From: CAYFVR01 sp046541515
GTDB lineage: Bacteria > Desulfobacterota > Desulfobacteria > Desulfobacterales > Desulfococcaceae
Assembly: GCA_046541515.1 (NCBI GenBank)
Contig: JBKHDD010000256.1
Location: forward strand, 1 to 5,149
Direction: 5' to 3'
DNA: 5,149 nt
In this document: one piece after another, positions 1 through 5,149 of the stretch
How positions within the stretch are numbered: position 1 is the first letter of the stretch
How the letters are laid out: every line of letters begins with the position of its first letter
Notes under the pieces: generated by a model
The model's input: the letters and a program-made list of their open reading frames with translations, nothing else
Told to the model about the DNA's origin: nothing
Databases searched by the model: none
Program-made: the position numbers and the translations under genes

Positions 1-599
1 CCGCCGTCCCGCAGCTCCTTGAAAATCCGGCTGATCATCTCCCGGGAAGCGCCCACCCGGTCGCCGATGTCCTGCTGGGTCAACCGCTCCGCGATCCGGC
101 AACGATCCGTTTCTTCCCGGCAGGCCCCGTCCAAAAACCGGGCGACCCGGCCGTAGACGTCCCGAAACACCAGATCCTTGATCTGCTCCGTGGCCTTTCG
201 AAGCTTGACGTTTAATCCTTCCATCAATTTGAAGCAAATGTCCGGATTGGCCGCGAGCATTTCCCGAAAATGGCCCCGGGAAATCACCAAAAGCCGGCTG
301 GGTTCGGCCACTTCCACGTCGGCGCATCGCGGCGCCTGGTCGATGAAGCTCATCTCCCCGAAATGATCCCCCGGCCCGAATTCGTTCAGCACGAATTGCC
401 GCCCCTCCTCGTCCACGCTGACGCCCACCGCCTTGCCGGAAAGCACCACGTAGAGCGAATCGGTCCGCTCTCCCTCCGTGATGATCACCGCCCCTTTCCG
501 GTAAGACCGCTCCAGACAAATGGCGGATATCGCGTCGCGTTCATCTTCATTCAAACAGGAAAACAGCGGCACGGAAGCCAATATTTCCGATGAAACCAA
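1..599 (-). CDS. Crp/Fnr-family transcriptional regulator (3' end outside window)
   Basis: DNA-binding regulator of the Crp/Fnr superfamily; about 199 residues are visible and the last part of the C-terminal domain lies beyond the left edge. Residues about 10-125 form a cyclic-nucleotide-binding beta-roll: GERTDSLYVVLSG at 43-55, then the phosphate-binding cassette FGEM at 80-83 and PRCA at 90-93, keeping the Glu (E82) and Arg (R91) that contact the ribose and phosphate of cAMP in CRP. A long helix (about 110-145) leads to a winged helix-turn-helix; LTQQDIGDRVGASREMISRI (173-192) has the R-E-x-x-S-R recognition-helix pattern shared with CRP (R, E, R) and FNR (E, S, R). The FNR N-terminal cysteine cluster is absent, so an Fe-S oxygen sensor is unlikely. 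The start is TTG at 599-597, chosen for the GGAGG 5 bases upstream; no ATG precedes the domain in frame. It diverges from the 830-1702 gene. Ligand and targets are unknown. Confidence 0.93.
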   Translation of the reverse strand, partial: MVSSEILASVPLFSCLNEDERDAISAICLERSYRKGAVIITEGERTDSLYVVLSGKAVGVSVDEEGRQFVLNEFGPGDHFGEMSFIDQAPRCADVEVAEPSRLLVISRGHFREMLAANPDICFKLMEGLNVKLRKATEQIKDLVFRDVYGRVARFLDGACREETDRCRIAERLTQQDIGDRVGASREMISRIFKELRDG

Positions 600-829
600 T
601 GGAACCTCCAAAATCGATCGGCGTTATGGAGTTTCGGCCGCGACCGGTTCGCGCCTCTTTTCATGTCCGCGAGGCCAACCCGCCATCCCGGGCCATCTTC
701 CCCGTGAAAATTCCCATTCCAAGGGTGAACGCGACACGCTCTCGCCGTGAAGCCTTCCTCCCCGGCCTCGGAGAAAACCGATAAGGTCCGAATCAATCAC
801 CCCCCAACCCGCAGGAATAGGAGGCAAAG
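600..829. other. Divergent intergenic region with a 15-base inverted repeat
   Basis: This 230-base spacer separates the minus-strand regulator from the plus-strand 830-1702 gene, so it should carry promoters for both. I found no convincing -35/-10 pair on either strand: GATAAG at 780-785 (plus) and CATAAC near 622-627 (minus) have no partner at the right distance. The one symmetrical element is CGCGA-ccggt-TCGCG at 639-653, about 40 bases upstream of the regulator start, a position suitable for an operator. It does not resemble the CRP (TGTGA-N6-TCACA) or FNR (TTGAT-N4-ATCAA) consensus. Short open frames here have no ribosome binding site or recognisable product. Confidence 0.35.
605..610 (-). 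promoter_or_regulatory. Ribosome binding site deciding a TTG start
   Basis: On the minus strand TGGAGG ends 5 bases before TTG 599-597. The only other upstream in-frame start-like codon before the stop at 626-624 is TTG 611-609, which overlaps this site and has no Shine-Dalgarno sequence of its own. This supports TTG 599 as the start of the Crp/Fnr regulator. Confidence 0.75.
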
Positions 830-1702
830 ATGAAACGTTGGCATTGGCTGGCAATCGGCATTCTGGCGGTTCTCGTCGTCGGCGGAATCGGTCTTCAACT
901 GTACGCGAACCAGACCGCGGCGAAGCGGGTGGAGGCGGCGTTCGCCTCCGCCGAAGCCCACGACGTGAAGATCACCCACGAGGGCGTTCGCTACAACCTG
1001 ATGGACGGCCAGGTGACCGTCTCCCGGATGGTCCTGACGCCCACCGGGGAAGAAGGCGCCTCGCCGCTGAAAATCGATGAGATGGTCATCCGGGAGATCG
1101 ACGAGGGCCAAGAGATCCCGGCGTTCGCGGACGTTTCCATCCGGGGCGTCCAATTAACCGGGGAAACCTTCGGAAAGGGTTTTTCCGAAGGGCTGAAGCA
1201 GTTGGAATACGGCGACCTGCGGGCCGACCTGGATCTGACCTACCGGTTCAGCGAAGACCGAACGGAGATCAACGTGGACCCGGTCCGGTTGTCGATTCCC
1301 CAGGTCGCCGACCTGGAATGCCGTCTTCACCTGGGAAACCTCGTCCCCATCGAAACGGCCCACCCTTCGGCGGTGGCCGGATTCCCAACCTGGAAGCTCC
1401 ATTCCCTCGACCTTCAATACGCCGATCAATCCTTGGCGCCGCGGATCATGAAGGCCGTTTCCGAACAAAACGGCATCAATGCCCAGGAGATCATCCAAAC
1501 CACCATCGACCAGATTCTGAAATCCGGTCCCCCGCCGGCCATCGCGGAGGGGCTGGCCCAAGCCCGTCGATTCGTCGGGAACCCCGGGACCCTGACGTTG
1601 AACGCCGCGCCCGAAGAACCGATGCCGCTCCAACAGGTGGTCTTCCCGGAGAATCCCCTCCTGTTGCTGGATACCCTCGGCGTTACGCTGAAGGCGGGAT
1701 GA
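830..1702 (+). CDS. Single-anchor envelope protein of unknown function
   Basis: 290 residues; I do not recognise the family. The start ATG is preceded by AGGAGG (819-824) at 5 bases. The N-terminus is a short basic stretch (MKR) and one hydrophobic segment at about 5-26 without a clear signal-peptidase site, so an inner-membrane anchor with the rest in the periplasm is likely. The remainder is beta-rich with alternating polar and apolar residues: GVRYNLMDGQVTVSRMVLTP (52-71), a DVSIRGVQLTGE strand pair (101-112), RADLDLTYRF (131-140) and INVDPVRLSI (147-156). A helical stretch follows (about 200-248), and the protein closes with GTLTLNAAPEEPMPLQQVVF (253-272). This style recalls AsmA- or YdgA (DUF945)-like envelope proteins, but that is a weak resemblance from memory. 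There is no catalytic motif and no cysteine pair. It is probably co-transcribed with the membrane-protein gene 115 bases downstream. Confidence 0.8.
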   Translation: MKRWHWLAIGILAVLVVGGIGLQLYANQTAAKRVEAAFASAEAHDVKITHEGVRYNLMDGQVTVSRMVLTPTGEEGASPLKIDEMVIREIDEGQEIPAFADVSIRGVQLTGETFGKGFSEGLKQLEYGDLRADLDLTYRFSEDRTEINVDPVRLSIPQVADLECRLHLGNLVPIETAHPSAVAGFPTWKLHSLDLQYADQSLAPRIMKAVSEQNGINAQEIIQTTIDQILKSGPPPAIAEGLAQARRFVGNPGTLTLNAAPEEPMPLQQVVFPENPLLLLDTLGVTLKAG

Positions 1703-1707
1703 AGTTG

Positions 1708-1764
1708 ACGGTTTCGGGGGGAACCCTGGTACCTTGCGGTTCACCCCGAAACATCGCAAACCGT
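1708..1764 (+). promoter_or_regulatory. Large intergenic stem-loop with alternative pairing
   Basis: Between the two plus-strand genes, 1711-1725 pairs with 1738-1752: 14 of 15 positions are complementary (one G-A mismatch at 1720/1743) around a 12-base loop that contains the palindrome GGTACC. A second, overlapping pairing is possible: ACGGTTT (1708-1714) with AAACCGT (1758-1764), which competes for the outer four bases of the first stem. No T-run follows, so this is not a standard rho-independent terminator. It could be an attenuator, an RNA-processing or stability element, or a 3'-end hairpin of the upstream message. The pairing is seen directly; the function is not known. Confidence 0.5.
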
Positions 1765-1817
1765 GAAAGGGGAGGGGACCACGCCTTTCCCAAAAACCAA
1801 TTTGAAAGGAAAAAACC

Positions 1818-2471
1818 ATGACGATCGAGAACGAGCAAGAGGGCACTGTAAACGACGCGAGGGATAAGACGCAAGCGGAAACCCGCCGGACCGCCGGGAC
1901 ATCTTCGGCCCCGTTTTCCGAACTGGTTTCCCTGTTTCTCGCCAATCCGCTAACCGGACAGCGGAAAATCCTCGAAAGGCTTTCGGAGACGAACCAGTGG
2001 ATCGGCGGCGGCGGGCTGGCCTTTCTGAACGTCTTGGGACTTTATCTTCTGATCATCGGCCTGATTCGCGGGATTTTCGGGGCCTGGGCAAGGCTGACCG
2101 CCGGCAATTATTTCGGTTTCTTCGTGGTCAGCCTGATTCCGGTGGGCGCCTTGTTCGGGGGTTTCCTTCTGCTGGGCCGGATGGGCGGCGGCGGGCGAAC
2201 CGATACCCGCCAAAGTCTGTTCAAGGCCGGCTTCAGCTTGTTTCCCACCACGGCGGCCCTTTTTCTGGGCTGGCTGTGGCTGGCGGCGGTGGGGATCGTT
2301 CAGGTCGCGCCGCTGATTCTGGCCTTCGGCCTTTCCTTCAGCCTCCTGCTCATGTTCGGGGCGTTGCGGGAGTTGCCGGCGTTGAACGAAAAAACCGCCT
2401 TTTTCTTCACGCCGCTGCTGGTCTCCATCGCGATCATCCTGGCGGGAGTCATGGCGGCGATCGTGCTCTGA
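1818..2471 (+). CDS. Polytopic membrane protein of unknown function
   Basis: 217 residues. ATG 1818 follows AAAGGA (1805-1810) at 7 bases. A charged, probably cytoplasmic N-terminus of about 60 residues (rich in E, D, R, T) precedes roughly five hydrophobic spans at about 65-88, 98-120, 139-161, 163-183 and 194-217. The protein ends almost inside the last span. Gly-rich turns (GGGG at 63-66 and 123-126) flank the first two spans. The number and spacing of spans loosely recall Yip1-type membrane proteins, but I see no diagnostic motif, no conserved charged residues inside the spans that would suggest a transporter, and no cysteines. It follows the 830-1702 gene on the same strand and is followed by a strong terminator, so it is likely the last gene of a two-gene unit. 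A shared envelope role with that neighbour is inference. Confidence 0.82.
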   Translation: MTIENEQEGTVNDARDKTQAETRRTAGTSSAPFSELVSLFLANPLTGQRKILERLSETNQWIGGGGLAFLNVLGLYLLIIGLIRGIFGAWARLTAGNYFGFFVVSLIPVGALFGGFLLLGRMGGGGRTDTRQSLFKAGFSLFPTTAALFLGWLWLAAVGIVQVAPLILAFGLSFSLLLMFGALRELPALNEKTAFFFTPLLVSIAIILAGVMAAIVL

Positions 2472-2493
2472 CGGTCAGCCTTCCAAGAATGTC

Positions 2494-2538
2494 AAACGCC
2501 CCGAAATCTCTCCGTGCGGGATTCCGGGGCGTTTTTTT
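2494..2538 (+). terminator. Rho-independent terminator at convergent junction
   Basis: AAACGCCCCG (2494-2503) pairs perfectly with CGGGGCGTTT (2525-2534). After one mismatch the stem continues with six more pairs (2505-2510 with 2518-2523, one of them G-U) to a 7-base loop. A run of seven T (2532-2538) ends the structure. It lies 22 bases after the stop of the 1818-2471 gene and ends 28 bases before the stop of yedF. On the minus strand only three T follow the stem, so it should act mainly on plus-strand transcripts and help separate the convergent units. Confidence 0.92.
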
Positions 2539-2566
2539 CGGCGCCTTCGGGAGCCAAATTTCCTCC

Positions 2567-3160
2567 TCACATCCGCACCACCTTGTCCACCCGCTGCATG
2601 GCGGCGACGATGTCGCGCATGGAGAGGACTTCGCCCACGGCGTTTTGGCCGTCCAGGCCGAAGTGCTTCAGGCAGGCGCCGCGAACGCCGACGCGGACGC
2701 CCTGTTCTTCCAGATTTCGCAGGGTTTCCAGAGCCTCGCCCGGCTCCGCCGTCCATTTCACCCCGCCGTTCAGGAAGACCACCCACCGAAGGTCCGGCCG
2801 CAGTTCGCCCAGATTCTCCAGAAACCGGGCCATCAGTTTCCCGCCCCACACGTCGTCTCCGCCGATGCGGTCGTCGCTGACCACCACCAGGGTCCGCCGG
2901 CCCGGTCCCGCCGACAGGGTTTCCGCTTCCGGATCGGGGGCCAGCGCCGCGTAGCGCCGGCCGCCGACGGAAATCGCCCCTTCGTGATCGGCCATTTGCA
3001 CCGCGAATCCTTGGGATTCCAGAAAATCGGCCAGGCCGTCGGCGGTGGACTGCTGGTCCACCAAGATTCGAATTTCGTCGGTATCCGGCGCCTCCAGGGC
3101 GTGGAGGGTCATTTGAATGGGAACGGGGCATTCATGCCCCCGGGCGTCGATCTCTTTCAT
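2567..3160 (-). CDS. yedF: YedF-like sulfurtransferase (TusA-like plus DsrE-like)
   Basis: 197 residues, the usual size for the selenium-metabolism protein YedF family. Residues 1-70 are a TusA/SirA-like domain with the signature IDARGHECPVPIQ; Cys11 of CPVP is the expected persulfide-carrying residue. Residues about 88-197 are a DsrE-like domain: TLVVVSDDRIGGDD (90-103), WVVFLNGGVKW (126-136), GACLKHFGL (161-169) and a C-terminal VGEVLSMRDIVAAMQ (175-189) typical of the family. Members commonly have two cysteines in a CGTCL-type motif; here the first is Arg160 and only Cys163 remains. The family is associated with selenium-using genomes, but its reaction is not settled; sulfur or selenium transfer is inferred from the domains. 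The start ATG (3160-3158) has AAGGAGA 6 bases upstream. The gene lies 139 bases downstream of the reductase on the same strand and is probably co-transcribed with it. A cytoplasmic location is expected. Confidence 0.9.
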   Translation of the reverse strand: MKEIDARGHECPVPIQMTLHALEAPDTDEIRILVDQQSTADGLADFLESQGFAVQMADHEGAISVGGRRYAALAPDPEAETLSAGPGRRTLVVVSDDRIGGDDVWGGKLMARFLENLGELRPDLRWVVFLNGGVKWTAEPGEALETLRNLEEQGVRVGVRGACLKHFGLDGQNAVGEVLSMRDIVAAMQRVDKVVRM

Positions 3161-3195
3161 GGTCGGTCTCCTTTCCCGCCCTGAATGCCACGTTT

Positions 3196-3228
3196 TCCCC
3201 CTTTCTTCAACCGGGGATTGACCGGGGA
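3196..3228. repeat. Degenerate GGGGA-type REP-like repeat
   Basis: TCCCC (3196-3200) and GGGGA (3213-3217) form an imperfect stem-loop (5 outer pairs, two mismatches, 2 inner pairs, loop CTTC). An exact 8-base direct repeat ACCGGGGA follows at 3210-3217 and 3221-3228 (period 11). The plan of a TCCCC...GGGGA hairpin followed by a second GGGGA copy is that of short dispersed intergenic repeats common in many bacterial genomes. Here it sits in the 139-base spacer between the reductase gene and yedF. Assignment to such a family is inference from one copy. Confidence 0.4.
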
Positions 3229-3299
3229 CGTATGGTCCACGCCCTTGGTCGCTCCGGCGCCCCGCCCATTGGAATTTCCCAAACGTCCGGCATTTTTCG

Positions 3300-4658
3300 T
3301 CACCCCAGCTTTTTCAGCAACTGATTGGCGGCGGTGAGCGCCGGGTCCCACACCGGGCCGAAGGGCGGGGCGTAGGCCAGATCGGACTGGACGAATTCCG
3401 CCACGGTCATGCCGGCCTGGAGGCCCACGGCCGGGGCGTTGATGCGATGGGCGGCGGTTTCCTTGGCGACCATTTGCGCGCCAAGGAGCCGGCCGCTTTT
3501 TTGGTCGCCGACCATGTGGACCCAGATGCGTTCCGCGCCGGGGTAGACGTGGGCCCGGGTGAGGGCCTTGATGGTGACGGCGGCGGGTTCGAATCCGGCC
3601 TTTTCCGCCTCCGCGACGGTGAGGCCGGTGCGGGCGACCTGGTAGTCGAAGATTTTGAAGACGGCGGTGCCGGCCACGCCGGGCAGCTCCGCGGGGGCGC
3701 CGGCGACGTTGTCGGCCGCGGCCCATCCGGCCCGGTTGGCGCGAAGGGCCAGGGGGATGAACACCCGGTGGCCGCCGACGACGTGGAAGGCGTCGGCGCA
3801 GTCGCCGGCGGCGAAGATGTCCGGGTCCGAGGTGCGCATCCGCTTGTCCACGGCGATGGCCTTTTGGGGACCGAGTTCCAGCCCCGCCGCCTCGGCGATC
3901 CGGCTGTTGGGGGCCACGCCGATGCCGATGAGGACCAGATCGGCCTCCAAGGTGAGACCGGAGCAGATCACCCGGAAGGGGCCGCCCTTTTCGTCCGATC
4001 CGTCCGCTTCGATCCGTTGGATTTCCATTCCGTCGTGGACGGCCACGCCCCGGGATTCAATCTCCGCCCGGACGGCGTCGGCCATCTCCCGGTCCAGCCA
4101 TGGGAGCAAACCGGAGCGCGGCTTGACCATTTCCACGGCGATGCCGCGCTCGTGGAGACATTCGCACATCTCCAGGGCGATGTAGCCCATGCCGATGAGG
4201 ACGACTTTTTGGACCGATTTGTCGGCCAGGGCGGATTTGATCTGGCGACCTTCGTCCAGGCTGTTGAGAGTCATCACGCCCGGGAGGTCCGCGCCGGGGA
4301 TGGCGGGCCGAACCGGCGTGGCCCCGGTGGCGACGAGGAGCTTGTCGTAGGGCAGGGTGAAAGGGGTTCCGTCGGATTGGGTTCCGGAGACGGTTTTGGC
4401 GCTCCGGTCGATGGATTCGACTTTGTGGCCGGTGCGCAGGTCGATCTTCTGCTTTTCCCGAAAGACCTCGGCCCGGCGGATGACCAGGTCCTCGACGTCC
4501 CGCCCGGGATCGGCGATGTTGTAGGGCATTCCGCAGGCGCTGTAGGAAACGTCCTCCGTCATTTCCAGCACCGTGACGTTCATGTCCGGATTTCGGCGCT
4601 TGGCCCGGCTGGCCGCGCTCATCCCGGCCGCGTCTCCTCCGATGATCAGAAAGTTCAT
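3300..4658 (-). CDS. CoA-disulfide/persulfide reductase-like flavoprotein
   Basis: 452-residue FAD- and NAD(P)H-dependent single-cysteine disulfide reductase of the CoA-disulfide reductase/NADH oxidase (Nox)/persulfide reductase group. Visible in order: FAD-binding FLIIGGDAAGMSAA (3-16); redox-active Cys42 in SYSACGMPYNI (38-48); ATGATPVRPAIPG (110-122); NAD(P)-binding VLIGMGYIALE (153-163); GIGVAPN (245-251); second FAD motif FAAGDCAD (282-289); and a C-terminal dimerisation domain with Tyr372 (HVYPG) and Tyr429 (DLAYAPPFGPVWD), matching tyrosines near the active cysteine in known CoA-disulfide reductases. There is no C-terminal rhodanese domain, unlike the longer CoADR-rhodanese fusions. 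Lys179 and Arg181 follow the second Rossmann strand where an acidic residue is often found, which may favour NADPH. ATG 4658 has GGGAGG at 5 bases. Substrate (CoA disulfide, CoA persulfide, polysulfide or oxygen) cannot be fixed from sequence; yedF downstream favours sulfur chemistry. It acts in the cytoplasm. Confidence 0.93.
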   Translation of the reverse strand: MNFLIIGGDAAGMSAASRAKRRNPDMNVTVLEMTEDVSYSACGMPYNIADPGRDVEDLVIRRAEVFREKQKIDLRTGHKVESIDRSAKTVSGTQSDGTPFTLPYDKLLVATGATPVRPAIPGADLPGVMTLNSLDEGRQIKSALADKSVQKVVLIGMGYIALEMCECLHERGIAVEMVKPRSGLLPWLDREMADAVRAEIESRGVAVHDGMEIQRIEADGSDEKGGPFRVICSGLTLEADLVLIGIGVAPNSRIAEAAGLELGPQKAIAVDKRMRTSDPDIFAAGDCADAFHVVGGHRVFIPLALRANRAGWAAADNVAGAPAELPGVAGTAVFKIFDYQVARTGLTVAEAEKAGFEPAAVTIKALTRAHVYPGAERIWVHMVGDQKSGRLLGAQMVAKETAAHRINAPAVGLQAGMTVAEFVQSDLAYAPPFGPVWDPALTAANQLLKKLG

Positions 4659-4755
4659 GGATTCCTCCCTTGTGGTTGCGATTGAGTCCGCGATTGCGAC
4701 GACCCCGTCCCGCGGTTGGATTGGGGCGTTGGTTGGAACCGAAGAGCGTGGGAGG

Positions 4756-4784
4756 ATTATAGCATAAACGAATATATCTCGAAA
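4756..4784 (-). promoter_or_regulatory. Extended -10 promoter for the reductase-yedF unit
   Basis: On the minus strand a perfect TATAAT (4761-4756) is preceded by TGC (4764-4762), an extended -10 element. The -35 candidate TTTCGA (4784-4779) at 17 bases is weak, which an extended -10 can offset. Transcription would start near 4749, giving a leader of about 90 bases before ATG 4658. The leader contains a 7-base direct repeat (plus-strand GCGATTG at 4678-4684 and 4690-4696, period 12) but no long hairpin that I could see. Confidence 0.75.
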
Positions 4785-4827
4785 ACAATTTGGAGCTTTG
4801 CGCGGCGCCCTCCCATAAAAATTCCTT

Positions 4828-4856
4828 TTGCGGAACCTTGGGGTAAGCGTTACACT
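4828..4856 (+). promoter_or_regulatory. Possible promoter of the right-edge RHH gene
   Basis: TTGCGG (4828-4833), 17 bases, then TACACT (4851-4856): 3/6 and 4/6 matches to the sigma70 boxes at the standard spacing. The start point would be near 4863, leaving a leader of about 87 bases. The 8-base palindrome CAAGCTTG (4869-4876) lies just after the predicted start point, where a repressor could act. It is divergent from the reductase promoter, with about 45 bases between the two -35 boxes. Confidence 0.4.
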
Positions 4857-4949
4857 CCGTTATGGAGCCAAGCTTGAGCAAAACGGCCGGGTTCCTTTCC
4901 CATAGCCGGAATTTGGCGTTCCGATCCGTTCGCGGGAAGGAGGGGATTT

Positions 4950-5149
4950 ATGCCTGATCGCACGATAAAAATCGACGAATCTGATTACCGTTATCTTGAA
5001 CAATTGGCAGCCTGTCACGGGCTCGAAGCTGATGATGTGTTGCGTAAAATTTTGCAAAAGTTCAGATTTGGAGAAAAGCGCTTGGCGGATGAAACGGAAT
5101 CGGAAAAAGGGAACCATGGGAAGAAAAAGCGTTGGTCGGAGGCATCGAA
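4950..5149 (+). CDS. Probable ribbon-helix-helix protein (3' end outside window)
   Basis: 66 complete codons are visible, with no stop before the right edge. ATG 4950 follows AAGGAGG (4937-4943) at 6 bases, the best ribosome binding site in the window. The N-terminus fits a ribbon-helix-helix fold: strand RTIKID (4-9), helix ESDYRYLEQLAACHG (10-24), turn, helix EADDVLRKILQKF (26-38). This is followed by a charged tail (ETESEKGNHGKKKRWSE) that may be disordered or contact a partner. Such proteins are usually dimeric DNA-binding repressors, often antitoxins or plasmid/phage regulators; the expected partner gene would lie beyond the edge. Codons are clearly AT-richer (GAT, TAT, TTG, AAA, ATT) than in the other genes here, which suggests a different origin. 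The family call rests on the predicted strand-helix-helix pattern, not on a specific motif. Confidence 0.7.
   Translation, partial: MPDRTIKIDESDYRYLEQLAACHGLEADDVLRKILQKFRFGEKRLADETESEKGNHGKKKRWSEAS

Noticed and set aside
551..854. Small minus-strand frames across the divergent intergenic region
   Set aside because: They overlap both flanking genes, lack ribosome binding sites and have R/G/W-rich shadow-type products.
1736..1752. T-arm-like GGTTCACCCC suggesting a tRNA
   Set aside because: No acceptor, D or anticodon arms can be drawn around it; the bases are better explained by the 1711-1752 stem.
1154..1945. Minus-strand open frame of 263 codons opposite the 830-1702 gene
   Set aside because: The plus-strand gene has a strong ribosome binding site, a membrane anchor and sensible composition; this frame runs across two genes and their spacer and is a shadow.
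2540..2555. GGCGCC-TTCG-GGAGCC hairpin as a minus-strand terminator for yedF
   Set aside because: It has a stable UUCG-type loop in plus-strand orientation, but on the minus strand it is followed by A rather than T, so it cannot serve as a rho-independent terminator for yedF.
1997..3184. Plus-strand open frame of 395 codons spanning the terminator and yedF
   Set aside because: It overlaps the membrane-protein gene out of frame, reads through a strong terminator and is antisense to all of yedF, and its R/G/H-rich product is meaningless.
3207..3293. 28-codon minus-strand open frame in the spacer between the reductase and yedF
   Set aside because: No Shine-Dalgarno sequence precedes its ATG, the frame runs into the repeat remnant, and the product is unremarkable.
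3447..4685. Long plus-strand open frame (412 codons) antisense to the reductase
   Set aside because: The opposite strand encodes a full flavoprotein with all cofactor motifs in order. The antisense product is low-complexity (G, D, H, V rich), as expected from a GC-rich shadow frame, and resembles no known protein.
4860..5117. Minus-strand 85-codon frame opposite the RHH gene
   Set aside because: The plus-strand frame has a strong ribosome binding site and a coherent strand-helix-helix pattern; the antisense frame has neither.

Overview
The window is GC-rich chromosomal DNA of a bacterium with sigma70-type promoters and strong AGGAGG-type ribosome binding sites. A YedF-type protein (TusA-like plus DsrE-like) beside a CoA-disulfide-reductase-family flavoenzyme, together with a Crp/Fnr regulator and a degenerate GGGGA-type intergenic repeat, fits an anaerobic, sulfur- and selenium-handling lineage such as Desulfobacterota or a relative. 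This placement is inferred from gene content only. No rRNA, tRNA, CRISPR array or transposase was seen.

Layout from left to right: (1) a Crp/Fnr-family transcription regulator on the minus strand, starting at a TTG at 599 and running off the left edge; (2) a 230-base divergent intergenic region; (3) two plus-strand genes of unknown function, a 290-residue single-anchor envelope protein (830-1702) and a 217-residue protein with about five membrane spans (1818-2471), separated by 115 bases holding a large stem-loop with an alternative pairing; (4) a strong rho-independent terminator (2494-2538) at a convergent junction; (5) a minus-strand pair, yedF (2567-3160) downstream of a CoA-disulfide/persulfide reductase-like gene (3300-4658), separated by 139 bases with a REP-like repeat remnant; (6) an extended -10 promoter (4756-4784) for that pair; (7) a divergent, more AT-rich partial gene from 4950 to the right edge, encoding a probable ribbon-helix-helix DNA-binding protein.

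Functionally, the clearest unit is the minus-strand pair. The flavoprotein would use NAD(P)H to reduce CoA disulfide, CoA persulfide or polysulfide at Cys42, and YedF carries one TusA-type Cys (C11) and one DsrE-domain Cys (C163) that could accept or relay persulfide or selenide-level sulfur/selenium. The two plus-strand genes look like an envelope-associated pair of unknown role. The Crp/Fnr protein keeps the cyclic-nucleotide phosphate-binding residues and a CRP/FNR-like recognition helix, but no matching operator was found by eye in the window. No clearly new system is visible. The items most worth following are the structured 115-base spacer at 1703-1817, the reductase-YedF pairing, and the compositionally different RHH gene at the right edge.
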